DNA from: Diacronema lutheri
Lineage: Eukaryota; Haptophyta; Pavlovophyceae; Pavlovales; Pavlovaceae
Direction: 5' to 3'
DNA length: 64,000 nucleotides
Assembly (NCBI GenBank): GCA_019448385.1
Contig: JAGTXO010000012.1
Location: 518,501 to 582,500, forward strand
Both the position numbers and the translations under genes were made by a program. This document shows, piece after piece, positions 1 through 11,123 of this stretch. Under the pieces are notes generated by a model that was given only the letters and a program-made list of their open reading frames with translations, was not told the origin of the DNA and did not search any database. Positions within the stretch are counted from its first letter, which is position 1. Each line of letters opens with the position of its first letter.

Positions 1-3000
1 GGAACGTCCGCCGCACAGTCGTCGGCACTCTCGGAGGAGGCCGACGTGGATGCGTGCGGCGATCTATGGCTCGACGAGCTGCCCTCGCCCGCAGCCGTGC
101 GAGCTTTCCTCGCCGCCGTCGGCGCAGATAATGATGGCGGCTCATCAAGCTTGCCCGACGGCTGCGCGGCAGGCAGCGCGGCCGGCGTGGCGGGCACGAC
201 GGCGGCGGCGGCGCGCGGCGGTGCAGTCGAGGGCGTGGGCGCGACGCGCGCCGCGCGCCCCTTCGCCATCTTCTGCTCGGGCGCGTCCCTCGGTAGGTCG
301 GCTGTGCTGCTCGGCAGTCTACTCGTCATCCCGCCCGATGCGCGCGCGGGCGCTGCGCCCGGCTGGCGCGCGGGCGGCTACGCGCTAAGCGGCGCGGCGG
401 CGATCGGCTGGCTGCGGCTGTGCAGGCCTGGAGCGCTTCTCGGCGCGCAGCCGACGTTTCTCGTCCGCCTCGCCGCGCTCGCGCTGCGCCACACGACGCG
501 CGCGGCCGACGTGCTGCCGCCATCGTTGTGCGCCGCGCGCGACACGGCGCGCGCGCTCGCGTCAATGGGCGCCCGCAACGCGGACGGGCGGCGGGCCGAC
601 GCGGGCGGGAGCGCGGACGCGCGCGCGCAGCGGCACGCGCGCGCGCACGACGAGGCGAGGCCGCGCGGCAGGCACGGCGGCCCGCACCACTCTCGCGTGC
701 GCACGCCGCAGCTGCTGCGCAGACCTCGCGCGCGCGCGCGGCCTGACGCGGTGCGCAGGTTTGTGCGGGCGGAGCTGGCGTTCGCGCGCACGCCGCCCTA
801 CCGCTCGCTCTCCGCACCGGCGGGCGGGCGCAATGCGAGTGACGCGGACGGGCGAAACGGTGACGCAGCCGTTGGGCGCGAGGGTGTCGCGTCCTTCGCC
901 GACTTCGCCAGCGCCACCACCGGCGACGCTGCGCGCGCGCGCGCGCAGCCGGCGTCGGCTGGCGCGGCGGGCGCGGGCACACGCCGGCCGCTCTCGCCCA
1001 CGCCGCCGCAGCGCGCGGGCGGTGTGGACGCGCCGCTCGCGCTCGCGCGCAGCGTCACCGACTTTGGGCCCTGGGCGCAGCCACCACCGAGCGCGCGCGC
1101 GCTCCCCGCTGCCGATGGGCGCGTGCGCGCGCATTCGGCAAGCCCGCGCGCGTCGGCCCGACTCGCCATTCCGCGCGGCTGCGCGCCGAGCGCCGACGAC
1201 GCCGCGCGCGCGCGCGCGCCCGGCGTTGCGGCGCCCGGCGTGGCGGCCGTGCGCACGCGCGAGGGCGGGCGAGCGCGTGCGATTGTCCCGGCCGCGCCGC
1301 CGTCCGCGCACAGTCGCGACGAGGCAGTCGACGATCCGCCGCCGTGGGCGACGACGGACGCGCGCACGTCGCGCGTGCGCGCCATCCGCCGCGCGGCCGC
1401 GCGCGGCGGCGATGCGCCGGGTGAGCGACTCGCGGCCGCTGGATCGGCGCTCGCAAGGCCGCGCGACGCCGAGTGGTCGGCTCGCTGCGATGGCGCCCTC
1501 GGCTCGACGGGCGTGGAGCCCGCCGCAGCTGCGGCGTGCGGCGGTGATGCGGGCGCAGTGAGCGCACCCCGTGGCGATGCTCCCATCGAGGGGCATCGCC
1601 CTAGCTGCATGCCCCAGCTGCACGCCCCAGCTGGCCTCGATGGGAGCATCGCCCTCGCAAACGCTGGTCACTCCGCCGCAGGGTGCGGCGCGGCCGAAGA
1701 GGCGGCGCGCTCGGTGGGCGGCAATGCGCGCGGCGCGGGCGGGTTCGCCGACGGCGGCGCGTCGAACGCGGGCGCGCGCCGTGCGCCGGAGAGCGCGGCG
1801 CGCGCTCGAGCGGACGCGCGGCCGCGGGCGCTTCGTCGTGCAAGCCCAGCGCGCGCACAGAGCGAGCCGCGCGGCGACGGTCATGCGTGCTACCCGAGCA
1901 CAGACGCTCCGCACGCACCGACGGCCAGCGCGTGCGATGATGCCGCCATCGTGCGAGCCCCCGCGCCTCCTGCCAGCGCCGCGCCGGACCCTCCTGCCAG
2001 CGCCGCGCCGGACGGCGGCGCGGCGCTTGATGGCGCGCGCGCAGCTTTGGGCGACACCGCCTTTGCACCGCCGCCTGCCGTCTGTGAATGTGCAACGCTT
2101 TCAAACGGGCGCGGTGCGCTCAACGTTGCGGCGGCCGGTTCGGCTGGTGCCGGCGCGGCGGCAGCTGGTGGCCGCCATGCTGCGCAGCTCGACGCGCGGC
2201 GCGCTCGCGGCGTACCGCGCAGCGCGTCGGTTGGCGCGCGGCCTCGCGCTCATGCCAGCGCAGAGCCGCGGCTGAGCGCGCGCGGAGAGGGCCACGCGCC
2301 GCATCGCGCGGCGCACGCGCGGCCGGCGTGCGAGCCGCCACTCGCGGGCGCGGGCGGTCGTGACTCCGAGCTCGACTTTGTTACGGCCGAAGCGGCTGCC
2401 GCCGCCGAGGCGGCCGCCGAAGCGCACGCCGCCGCCGCTGCCGAGCTGGGCGCGCGCGTCGAGGCCTCGCCGAGCGCCACGCGCGCGTCGACAGCTGGCA
2501 GCCGGCACTCCCGAGGCGAGAGCGCGCGGCCGGCGTCGGCGGATGGTCGTCGTGCTCGCTCGTCGGATCGACGAGCGCTCAATGACTTCGCTCCGCCCGC
2601 CGGTGGCAAATCGGTGAGCCGCGCGGCCAAGCTACTGCCGTCGGGCGTGAGCGTGTGCGACAAAAGCGGCTCCCACGGCCCTGGCTTGGCCGTGCCGGAC
2701 CCACGCGCACCGCGCGCGGCGCAGCGCGAGCGTCCGGGTGGGCACTTTGCGACGGCGGACGCGGCGTTGCGCATGGCGGCGGCGCTCGGCGAGCGAGTCG
2801 ACGCGCTCCTGCGCGTGCACACGATGGCGAGGAGCATGGCGGATGATGACGTGTCGGCGCGCGCCGGGTTGGACGGCGCCGACGCGCGGGGCTCGCGCGG
2901 CGCGACGGGCGCCGCGCGCGCGGCGCGCGGCGTGCGCGCCGGCGGCGGCGGCGGCGGCGCGGTCCGCGTGCTGCTGTGCGTTGGCTGCCAGATAGATGCA

Positions 3001-5622
3001 GAGCTCGCGTGGTCGCCTCTCGAGCGGCACGATGACCACCACGGCCGCGCGCTCGACTCTGCCCTCGCGCACGCGCACGGCAGCGGCGCGTGGCTCCGGT
3101 GCGTGCTGCGCGCGCCGCCATGCGCCGGCCGCCGCGCGCCGGCGGGCGCGAAGGGCATCGCGGTGAGCGTGCCGAGAAGAGGCGGTCGCAGCATGGCGGA
3201 ACGGGCTTTCGAGGCCGTCCACGCCCTGCTCGCGCTCGAGGCGGGCGCGCGCGACACAGCAGACGCGCCCACGCCAACGAGCGGTGCTGCGGCCGAGCGC
3301 ACCCGCCCTTGGCGCGGTGGTGGCGAGGCCGGCGAGGCCGGCGTGTGTACCGACGGCGGTGGCGTGCGTGAGCTCGTGCTGCTGCCCGCCCTGGGTGGAA
3401 GGGGCCGGCTTGCGGACGCCATCGTACGCGTTGATGGCGTTGTCTTGCCCCGTGCCGCCCGACACGACGCGCACGATGGCGTGAGCGGGCGCGCCGTACC
3501 GTCAGCGACGGCCGCGCGCGAGCACGGCGCGCCGGACGGCGTTGTCGAGCGCGATGCGCCGCTGTTCGACGAGCATATCGCACCGCTGCTTCGCGCGGCC
3601 TTGCGCGTCGAGGCGCCGCCCGCCATGCGCAATATCGACGCATACACATCGGAGGAGGTGGCCGAGGCGGAGCCGCTCTGCGGCGGGCGCGCGCTGGTCG
3701 TGACGGTGGAGGGCGCGGCGCCATCGGGCGGGCTGGCAGCACCGTCGAGCGGCTGGTGGGCGGACGCGGGGCGGGCCGTCGCGCTCGCGCTCGACGCGCT
3801 CAAGGCGGAGGCGGCCGCTTTTGCACGCGCCATGGCCCAACTGCCCGACGTTGGCGCAGGCGGAGCTGGCGGCGGAGGCGGAGGTGGAGGCGAGGCGCGC
3901 ACGTGCGGCGCGAGCGCGGGCGACGGCGCGCGCTCGGCGCGTGGCCGCTCGCCGCCGCCCCTTCCGCCGCCGCGGCGCACGGCGCACGTGGCTCAGCCCG
4001 TCGCCGCGCCGCCAGCGCGCCGCCAGCTGCCGCCGCTCACGTTGCGCGTCATCGCGGTGGGCGCGCCCACGGCGGACAGCGGCGGCGCGCACGGCTGCGC
4101 TGCGCACCACGTTGCCCCAAGCGACACTGGCGGAAGCGACACTGGCGGAAGCGAGGGCATCGACGCGCGCGCGTGCGGCGCGGCCGCGGGACTCGTCTTC
4201 GACCTGCTCGCCGAGGGCAATGGCGATGGGGCGCTCCCTCTGGCAGTGCGCCGTGCGGGCGGGCGCAGCGGTGCCGGCGCGCGCGACGGCGAGGCGGCGA
4301 CGGTAGACGCGGTCGCGGCCGTCGTGCGTGGGGCGGCAGACGCGGAGCGCGCGCTCTCTCGCGCGATGCGCCGATACGTTGCGCTCTGCGCACCCGTTGG
4401 CGGCGGCGGCGACGGAGACGGCGCCGCTGCCGCCGACGCGCGCGCGCGCGGTGCGGCGGGTTGCGTGCCGCCGCATGGCAGCGCGTCTCGCCTCTGCTCC
4501 GCGCCCCTTAGCTACGCCGTGCTCGTGCTCGCCACCCTCCCGCCGCCCAGGCTCGCGCAGCCCACCCGCGAGTCGGGCGGACCAAGGGAGGGCAGGGGGA
4601 CGCAGCACATCGCCATCGTGTGGCTTCCACCGCCGCCCGCCGTCAGCGCAGCGCCGGCACCGCGCAGCGCGATGCCGAGCGCGGCGGTGGGCGCGTGGGT
4701 GGGCGACGCCTTGTGCACGGCGCTCGGTGCTGCGCGACACGCACACACCGCCGCCGCTCTGCCCTCCGCGGCCGTCGAGGCGGCGGAGACGCACTCGTCT
4801 CTCCTCTGCCTAATCGCTGAGTTAGTGCCGCGGCCGTCGCCCGTCCGCCCACCGCATGCGCCCGCGGGCGGCGCGCCGGCCGGCGCGCGGGGTCACGCGG
4901 CACCAACTGCCCTCGTGCTCGTTACGGATCGCTCGCCGCCTGCGCCAGCCAGAGCCGATGGCTCGAGCGGTGGTGGCGACAGTGGCACCGCTGCCGTGCG
5001 CGCGCTCCGCGCCCTGCTGCGCGTGCCGTTGGCTCGCCGCCTGCCCATTGGCGCCGTCGACGAGCTGCGTGTCTGCGGGTGAGCAGCCCGCGCGCCACCT
5101 CGCGCCGCTGGCCGCGCACGCGCGGCTCCGAATGCAGCGGCTCTTTGAAATAGGGTGGGCGGGGGGGGGAGGGGGGCTGCGGGGGGGGGGGGGGGGGGGG
5201 GGGCACAGCTTTGCGCATGGCTTGCCCCTCGCCCACCCGCTGGCTCTCATCATCTCCCTCCCTCCCACCTTGCCGCCCTCCCAATCCCGCTGCCGCCCGC
5301 ACGCAGCCTGGTGCTCAGCGCGGCTTCCCGCGGCCTGCGCCAGCTCTGCGCCGCGGAGCACGACGACCCTCCGCGCCAAGGCCCGCCAAGCGTGGGTGGC
5401 GTGGCCGCTCCGCCCCGACGACGCGCCGACGCGGGCGGCGTGCTGGCCGGCCGCGCCGGCGTGGACGTTGCGGCGCTGTGCGCCTCGCTCGGCTGGGCGG
5501 TGCGTTGGGTTGAGTTGCAGCTTGCCGCCCATGAGATGGCGCATCTGCCTGTTGCGCTCGCGATGCCGGTCGTGCGGCGCAGGTCGCCCGTCACTCGGCC
5601 CGTGGTCGTACACAAGCGTTGA
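1..5622 (+). CDS. Very long Ala/Arg/Gly-rich protein, 3' part only
   Basis: The frame is open from base 1 with no plausible ATG near it, so the gene begins before the window; 1797 residues are visible. An intron at 5079-5306 (donor GTGAGC, acceptor CACGCAG) joins in phase a second exon ending at 5622; without splicing the frame stops at 5080. The first ~170 residues and the last ~400 look globular, with runs such as PFAIFCSGASLG and IAIVWLPPPP. The middle is low-complexity, with poly-Gly and Ala/Arg stretches, probably disordered. I recognise no family. The intron carries a long G tract. Very long antisense ORFs overlap it but look like by-products of the base composition. Confidence 0.6.
5157..5203. 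repeat. Interrupted G homopolymer tract in an intron
   Basis: Three runs of G, the longest 23 nt, lie inside the intron of the first gene, between its donor at 5079 and acceptor at 5306. Length here may be unreliable in the assembly. Confidence 0.9.
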
Positions 5623-5910
5623 GCGCGCTCTCTGTCTTGTCGTTGGTAATCAAAGGTCACTGGGGGGGTCGACAGTGATCAAGGGTCACTGCGGCTACCG
5701 CTGGTTTTTGTTTTTCTTGTGCGCTCATCGGCATCGCACGCTCACAGCGGCTCAGACGAGCTCGACGGCCTCCTTGGGCGCGGGCGTCTTCGCCGAGCCC
5801 TGGCAGCAACGGCTGCGCGCGCGCGGAGCGATGAAGGCGCGCGCGCGCGAGCGGCCGAGCGATCAGCGCGCGGCGGCCGACAACGCACGGCGAGGGCTGG
5901 GCGTCGCGCG

Positions 5911-7677
5911 TTATGGCGCGCCGACGCGCAGCGCAGCGCACCGTAGCGCCGGCCCGAGCAGCGGCCCGAGCAATGAGCTGAGGAGCGCGACGAGCACGAG
6001 CACGAAGTTGGCCTTGGACCACACGGCGACCGCGACGGCGTGCGGCTGCGCGGGCATGATGGAGTCGGGCGCGAGCGTGAGCTTGAAGACGCCATCCGCG
6101 CCCGAGACGAGCACGAGCGTCGTCTGCACCGCGACGCCCGCCAGCCAGCACGACACCCAATGCTCGGCGCCGGCGCGCAGCGCGTGCGCGAGCGCGCAGA
6201 GTGCGACCAACGTGTGCGCGACGACCATCTGCGAGCCGAGCGCGTACACGAAGAGCGACTCGCACGATGAGAAGAGGAGCGGCCACCAGCGCGGCAGATC
6301 GCACAGGAGCGCGCCACCGGAGCTGCGCGCGCTCTCGACACGCCACGCGCCCGCCGCGCGCGCGCCCCCGGCCGCGCACAGCAGCGCGCGCGGCGCAGGC
6401 AGCGCGAGGGCGAGAAGGACAAAAGCGCCGCCATTGTACACGATGGCGCGGCTGTCTGCGCTGCGCAGCGGGACGAGCGGAGGCGCCGCCGCGCCGTCGA
6501 GGCCGACGACGAGCTCGTGCAGCGCCGCGTCGAGCAGCGCGAGCTGCAGCAGCAGCCACACCAACCATTGCAAGCCCCCGCTCAGCGCACCGCGCCACGC
6601 GCCGCGCGCGTCGACGCCGCCGTCGCCGCCGCCGACGACGACACGCGCGAGCGTCGCGAGCGCGAACGGCAGGATCGCCGAGAGCCCGCGTGCCCAGATT
6701 GAAGCGTCCCGCTCGGCCGGCAGCGCGCACAGCCACCACAGCGGCGCCTGCCGCCGAGCGCGCGCGCGCGCGCGCGTGGCGGGCGGGTGGCGCGCCGCGA
6801 GCGGAGCGCGCTCAGCGGGGCGCGAGCGCGGCGCGCAACACGCAGCAGCGTGGCGCGCACGCGCGAGCGCCCGCGCCGCGCGCGCCCCGCGCGACGCGTC
6901 CCCGGCTGAGCGCACCGAGATGACGAGCGCAGCGACGAGGGCAAGCGCAGCTACAGTCGACGTCGCGCACGCGGTCATCAGCTGCGAGTAGAAGGCAGCC
7001 CAGACGCACGCGAGCAGCGCGAGGCTCGGCGCGCTCGGCGCGGGCACGCGCGACAAGTCGCGCGCGTCCATGCGGGGGTCGACGACATCGGCGGCCGAGG
7101 CGAGCGCTGCCGCGTGCTCGGGCAGGCGCGCGCGCTCGACCTGCGGCGCGGCGAGCGCGAGGCGGTGCACCACCCATGCGCGGCTGCTGTCGGCGGCTGC
7201 GCCAAACGCGCCGCGCGTGCGCGGGAGGATGGCAAGCACCGCGAACGCGCCGAGGCCGATTGCGGGTAGCAGGCCAAGCGCCACTCGCCAGCGGAGCGCG
7301 GGCGTGCAGGACCCGCGCAGCGCGCCGCGCGGCACGTGGCGCGTGGCTGGCGTGTCGCTCGGCTTCACGTCGGCGTCGTTGCCGTTCTTTACGTCGAGCA
7401 GCCGCGCGCCGGCGTCCGCGCCGGCGCAGGCCATCGACGGGCGCGCGGCGCGCGCGAGCCGCAGGCCCTCCCGCGCGCTCACGCGCGCCGTCCCTGCGGT
7501 CGCGGCACTCGCATGGCCGCCCGCATCGGCGGGGCTGAGCGCCGCGCGCGCGGTGCTCGGGCTCGCCGCTCTCGAGCCGTACGGGCTCGCCAATCCGGCC
7601 ATCGCGAGCTCATGCTCGCCGAGCGCGCATGCGTCGTCGACGATGCGCAGCGCCGCGCCAAACTGTGCGGACGGCAT
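5911..7677 (-). CDS. Multipass membrane protein, unrecognised
   Basis: 588 residues from the first ATG at 7677; the frame stays open upstream to about 8043 without another ATG, so an upstream exon is possible. After a ~110-residue polar N-terminus there are about eight to nine hydrophobic segments, for example WRVALGLLPAIGLGAFAVLA, LQWLVWLLLQLALLDAAL and FVLVLVALLSSLLGPLLG near the C-terminus. An Arg/Ala-rich stretch at about 6745-6880 interrupts the membrane region and may hold an unresolved intron. No family is recognised; a transporter or channel-like role is only a guess from topology. The gene converges with the first gene across about 290 bp. Confidence 0.6.
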   Translation of the reverse strand: MPSAQFGAALRIVDDACALGEHELAMAGLASPYGSRAASPSTARAALSPADAGGHASAATAGTARVSAREGLRLARAARPSMACAGADAGARLLDVKNGNDADVKPSDTPATRHVPRGALRGSCTPALRWRVALGLLPAIGLGAFAVLAILPRTRGAFGAAADSSRAWVVHRLALAAPQVERARLPEHAAALASAADVVDPRMDARDLSRVPAPSAPSLALLACVWAAFYSQLMTACATSTVAALALVAALVISVRSAGDASRGARAARALARARHAAACCAPRSRPAERAPLAARHPPATRARARARRQAPLWWLCALPAERDASIWARGLSAILPFALATLARVVVGGGDGGVDARGAWRGALSGGLQWLVWLLLQLALLDAALHELVVGLDGAAAPPLVPLRSADSRAIVYNGGAFVLLALALPAPRALLCAAGGARAAGAWRVESARSSGGALLCDLPRWWPLLFSSCESLFVYALGSQMVVAHTLVALCALAHALRAGAEHWVSCWLAGVAVQTTLVLVSGADGVFKLTLAPDSIMPAQPHAVAVAVWSKANFVLVLVALLSSLLGPLLGPALRCAALRVGAP

Positions 7678-8458
7678 CGGCTCGAGCGCGCCCAACGTGG
7701 GGCGCGCGTTGTGCGGCGAAGCGTGGCGCAGCTGGGTGGGCGCGGCGCGCGGGACCTTTCGCTGGCCCGCGGCCGCGCGCGCTCGCGGTGCCACGCGCTC
7801 GGCCGAGCCGGCGCGCACCGCGCCTGCGCACGCTGGGTGCCGCGCGTCGCGTGAGCGCGCCGGGCTCGCGCCGCGCAAGCCGTAAGCGGCCGCGTAGCTC
7901 GTGCGCGCTGGCGGCGCGAATTGCGAGCGAGCGCGAGTGGTGGCCGGTGACGTGCTGCGCGCCGCCGCCCCCCGTCCACGCGTTTCGGGATGCGCCGTGC
8001 CGCGCGACGCTGCGCGCTGGTGCCCAACAGCCCGCTCCACCATCCGAAATTTTGGGCTTTTCGATGAAACGGAAAGCTTCTTGGGCTAAGACTGGCGGCC
8101 ATTTTTTTGCGCGGGTGATCAGAGATCGGCCAGGCGTAGCGGCGGCCTTCCCACTTGGCGTAATCGCTCGGCAGCGTGACCCACCCACCCGCTAGCGCCG
8201 CGCCAGACGCCAAACAAAGCGCCGCGGCACTCCATGGCCTCAGCCCTCCCAACCCACGCCCCATGGTGGTCAGCGTTTTTCAAGCTCTTTAAACTTTAAT
8301 GACCCGTTTCTCAAGGGCTCCATGAGTCTATATCGGTATACCCGGAGCTCCGAGATATTATGCATAAAGCCGCGCTTGGAGCACACGTGCGAGGTCGGCG
8401 TGTTCGCGGGCATTGACCAGATCCACCCCTCCGCCCCTCCGCCTCGCCCTGCCCGCCT
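7678..8458. other. Upstream region between divergent genes with a possible small exon
   Basis: This 781-bp stretch separates two divergent starts. On the reverse strand an ATG at 8264 opens a reading frame beginning like a signal peptide (MGRGLGGLRPWSAAALCLA, then GAALAGG). It could be a first exon of the membrane protein gene or a small gene of its own, but I cannot find convincing splice sites. Bases 8275-8370 are clearly AT-richer than the surroundings and are the likely promoter of the forward gene at 8459. Confidence 0.3.
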
Positions 8459-9769
8459 ATGGCGCTCTCGCCGCGCGCGCTGCCGGGGGCGCTCAGAGCA
8501 CTCGCATGGCCAGCCGGATCGTACACCGTGTCGAGCGGCAGGTGCGGCGCGGAAGGCACGGCGGATCGGCGTGCACGTGACGAAGGGGGGCAGCTTGTCT
8601 CGACGGCCGACTGCTCGATCGCGCCCTTCCTCGAGCGCTACTCGCGGAACGGAGCGATCGCCAACGGCGGCATCCCGCAGCTCGCCGATCTGGCGGCGCG
8701 CGCTCGCGGGCGCGCGTGGCCGCACATCGCCCGCTGGTACGGCGCGATGGACGGCTGGGCGCCATACGCCTCGCGCATCGAGGGCGACGCATACTCGTAC
8801 GCCAAGCTTGCCGACACCTCTGCGCGATTCGACCTAAGGCTGCGCGCGGGCGCTCCCGCGCGCGACGGCGCCCAAGGCGCCGGCGGCGAGGGTGGCGGAG
8901 GGCGCGCGCGCCGCGCGCTGCGCGCACCGCGCACCGCTGCGCGCACACTCTTCGGCCGCGCGCGCGCCGCCGCCGCCGACGCGTCTCGCGCTGCGCGCCG
9001 GCTGTCGCCGCCACCACCACCTCCGCCGCCGCTCACCGCCGACGCGCTCGCCGCGCGCGAGCGGCGCGCGGCCGATGCGGACGCGACGGCGCTGAGCAAG
9101 CTGCCGTCGGTCGAGTGCGCGCGCGAGCTCCTCGCCTTCGGATCGGGCGGAGCGGCTGGCGAGCTGACGCCGATCTCTACGCGGCGGCAGATCGGCGGTT
9201 CGCTGGCCGGCGGAGCGGCGTGTGACGCGAGCGCGGTCGCGACGGGCGCGGCGCGCGGCGAGGCGCTCGCAAACCTCGCGGTCAACCGGCGCGCCGTCCT
9301 CGCCGACGCGCTCACCGGCTGCGGTCTCGCCGCGACAGGCGACGAGCGCGTCGCCGATGAGGCCGACGCTTACCTCTGCCTCGTCGGTACGGCCCTCGCT
9401 GCGCGCGCGCCGCGCGCCGCCGCCGACGTGTGCGACGGCGCGGCGAGCGTGCTTGCGCGCACGCTTGGCCGCGCGGCGCTCGACGCGGAGGTGCGCGCAA
9501 GGCTTGCAAAGATTGGCGAGTTCGTCGCGCGCCGGCTGTGCGTGCCGCGTGACATGGCCGTCGCGTTCCAGCTGCTGCCCGGTCCGGCGCTCGAGGGTTG
9601 GATGGCGCGGCTTTACGCAGCGGTCGACGCAGGCGAGGTGCCGCCCGGGCAAAATGTGCGCGTGTACGTGGAATTCTTGCTCGCCGAGGCGGGTGCCTCG
9701 GGTCCGGGCGACGCGGACGCGGAGGCGCGCGCGCGCGCAGAGGCGAAAAAGGTCGTGATTCGTGACTGA
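8459..9769 (+). CDS. Protein with a GST C-terminal-like segment
   Basis: 436 residues. Residues about 47-125 match the C-terminal alpha-helical half of glutathione S-transferases as seen in algae: STADCSIAPFLERY, then WYGAMDGWAPYASRI and GDAYSY. No thioredoxin-fold half precedes it, and the upstream DNA is AT-rich promoter-like sequence, so the glutathione-binding half is absent or in an unrecognised exon. A low-complexity Arg/Ala and poly-Pro linker follows, then a helical C-terminal domain of ~200 residues I cannot name. An intron acceptor may lie just before the GST-like part (GGGGGGCAG at about 8594), so the first 44 residues are doubtful. Catalytic activity is unlikely as it stands. Confidence 0.55.
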   Translation: MALSPRALPGALRALAWPAGSYTVSSGRCGAEGTADRRARDEGGQLVSTADCSIAPFLERYSRNGAIANGGIPQLADLAARARGRAWPHIARWYGAMDGWAPYASRIEGDAYSYAKLADTSARFDLRLRAGAPARDGAQGAGGEGGGGRARRALRAPRTAARTLFGRARAAAADASRAARRLSPPPPPPPPLTADALAARERRAADADATALSKLPSVECARELLAFGSGGAAGELTPISTRRQIGGSLAGGAACDASAVATGAARGEALANLAVNRRAVLADALTGCGLAATGDERVADEADAYLCLVGTALAARAPRAAADVCDGAASVLARTLGRAALDAEVRARLAKIGEFVARRLCVPRDMAVAFQLLPGPALEGWMARLYAAVDAGEVPPGQNVRVYVEFLLAEAGASGPGDADAEARARAEAKKVVIRD

Positions 9770-10919
9770 ACATACTGGCAAAAACACAGGCGCGGGCACA
9801 CACGTTCATCACAGCGAGCCCAGAAGATTGCCCCTGTGTTTGTTGAGGAGGCGGCGCAAAAGCTTTGGGCTTGCGGGACAGCTCCTCTTCAAAGATGTGC
9901 TTGATGCGAGCCTCAAATCCTGGAAAGCGCTCCGGAGATGTGAGGCGGTAGACGAAGGAGCCTTGGCCAAAGATCGACGCGAAGCACGCGTGGTCCTCGT
10001 CTCCGTTCGCTTTGAGCAACGTGCACCAGTCGGACATGAGCGTGTGGAAGGCGCCGGCCTTCTCGCCCGCGAGCCGCGAGGCGACGCTATTGCACATGAG
10101 CGTGGCGAAGCGCTCCTTGCCGAGCACGAACAGCCACCCCTTCAGGATCTCCTGGAAGGCGCCGGCCTTCTCGCCCGCGAGCCCCGAGGCGACGCCGCCG
10201 CACATGAACGTGACGAAGCGCTCCTTGCCGAGCACGGACAGCCACCCCTTCAGGATCTCCTGGAAGGCGCCGGCCTTCTCGCCCGCGAGCCCCGAGGCGA
10301 CGCCGCCGCACATGAACGTGACGAAGCGCTCCTTGCCGAGCACGGACAGCCACCCCTTGAGGACCTTCTGGAAGGCGCCGGCCTTCTCGCCCGCGAGCCC
10401 CGAGGCGACGCCGCCGCACATGAACGTGACGAAGCGCTCCTTGCCGAGCACGGACAGCCACCCCTTCAGGATCTCCTGGAAGGCGCCGGCCTTCTCGCCC
10501 GCGAGCCCCGAGGCGACGCCGCCGCACATGAACGTGACGAAGCGCTCCTTGCCGAGCACGGACAGCCACCCCTTGAGGACCTTCTGGAAGGCGCCGGCCT
10601 TCTCGCCCGCGAGCCCCGAGGCGACGCCGCCGCACATGAACGTGACGAAGCGCTCCTTGCCGAGCACGGACAGCCACCCCTTGAGGATCTCCTGGAAGGC
10701 GCCGGCCTTCTCGCCCGCGAGCCCCGAGGCGACGCCGCCGCACATGAACGTGACGAAGCCCTTGTCGCCGAGCGCGTCGTGGAACGCCTCGAGGCACGCG
10801 TCGTGCTTGGCGAGGTCGAGGTACAGAGCACCGTGCATGAGGATGGCGCGCAGCACCTTGTCGCCACGCCCCCGCCATTTTGTCAGCAGTGCCTGCACTG
10901 CGGGTAGGTGCGCGTCCAT
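9312..10919 (-). CDS. 36-residue tandem-repeat protein (3' part of an interrupted gene)
   Basis: From the first ATG at 10919 the frame encodes ~95 residues, then seven copies of a 36-residue unit with core FVTFMCGGVASGLAGEKAGA, then ~70 residues of charged C-terminus. Below about 9770 the frame only runs antisense to the GST-like gene, so the true 3' end is probably near 9780-9830 or reached by splicing. The repeats are predicted helical, alternating two sub-types (QEILKG and QKVLKG). The frame is open upstream to a TAG at 11124-11126 and is the same frame as the next ORF, so the two are probably one ancestral gene. Family unrecognised; a helical-repeat binding scaffold is the simplest guess. 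Confidence 0.5.
   Translation of the reverse strand: MDAHLPAVQALLTKWRGRGDKVLRAILMHGALYLDLAKHDACLEAFHDALGDKGFVTFMCGGVASGLAGEKAGAFQEILKGWLSVLGKERFVTFMCGGVASGLAGEKAGAFQKVLKGWLSVLGKERFVTFMCGGVASGLAGEKAGAFQEILKGWLSVLGKERFVTFMCGGVASGLAGEKAGAFQKVLKGWLSVLGKERFVTFMCGGVASGLAGEKAGAFQEILKGWLSVLGKERFVTFMCGGVASGLAGEKAGAFQEILKGWLFVLGKERFATLMCNSVASRLAGEKAGAFHTLMSDWCTLLKANGDEDHACFASIFGQGSFVYRLTSPERFPGFEARIKHIFEEELSRKPKAFAPPPQQTQGQSSGLAVMNVCARACVFASMFSHESRPFSPLRARAPPRPRRPDPRHPPRRARIPRTRAHFARAAPRLRRPLRKAAPSNPRAPDRAAAGTRRPCHAARTAGARRTRQSLQALRAPPRRAPRGQACAQARSPRRRTRRRRRAARAQRGPYRRGRGKRRPHRRRARRLSRRDRSR
10045..10800. repeat. 108-bp tandem repeat, seven units
   Basis: Units begin at 10045, 10153, 10261, 10369, 10477, 10585 and 10693, exactly 108 bp apart, so each unit keeps the reading frame (36 codons). 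Inner copies are almost identical; the outer copy nearest 10045 is most diverged. Two sub-types differ by a few bases in the join (CAGGATCTCC or GAGGACCTTC) and alternate, which suggests growth by unequal exchange of dimers. Confidence 0.95.
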
Positions 10920-11123
10920 GTGCCGCAGGTGCCGGTGCTCGGGCAAGAAGCGGTCGCTCGTCGTCTGCGCGCCGTACAGCAGCTTCGTGGTGAAGAAGCG
11001 CCCCTGTGCCCGGGCGGCGACGTCTTGCGCCCTGTCGCCGAGGGCCTGGTGCACGAACGCGTCGATGTCGGCGACGGTGTCCGCGCCGGTGTCCGCGTCG
11101 TGCGAAGCGTCCGACGCTGCGCG

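Noticed and set aside
562-3980. Very long reverse-strand ORFs opposite the first gene (562-1914, 2250-3980)
   Set aside because: Arg/Pro/Ser-rich, without domain-like sequence; expected when GC-rich codons make stops rare on the opposite strand.
6748-6860. Intron GTGCGC...GGCAG in the membrane protein gene at 5911-7677
   Set aside because: Splice-like ends, but the length is not compatible with the frames on both sides.
8270-8725. Reverse ORF of 151 residues overlapping the GST-like gene start
   Set aside because: It reads through the AT-rich promoter and has no family-like sequence.
10045-10800. CRISPR-like regular repeats
   Set aside because: Repeats are contiguous 108-bp units without spacers and encode protein; eukaryotic context.
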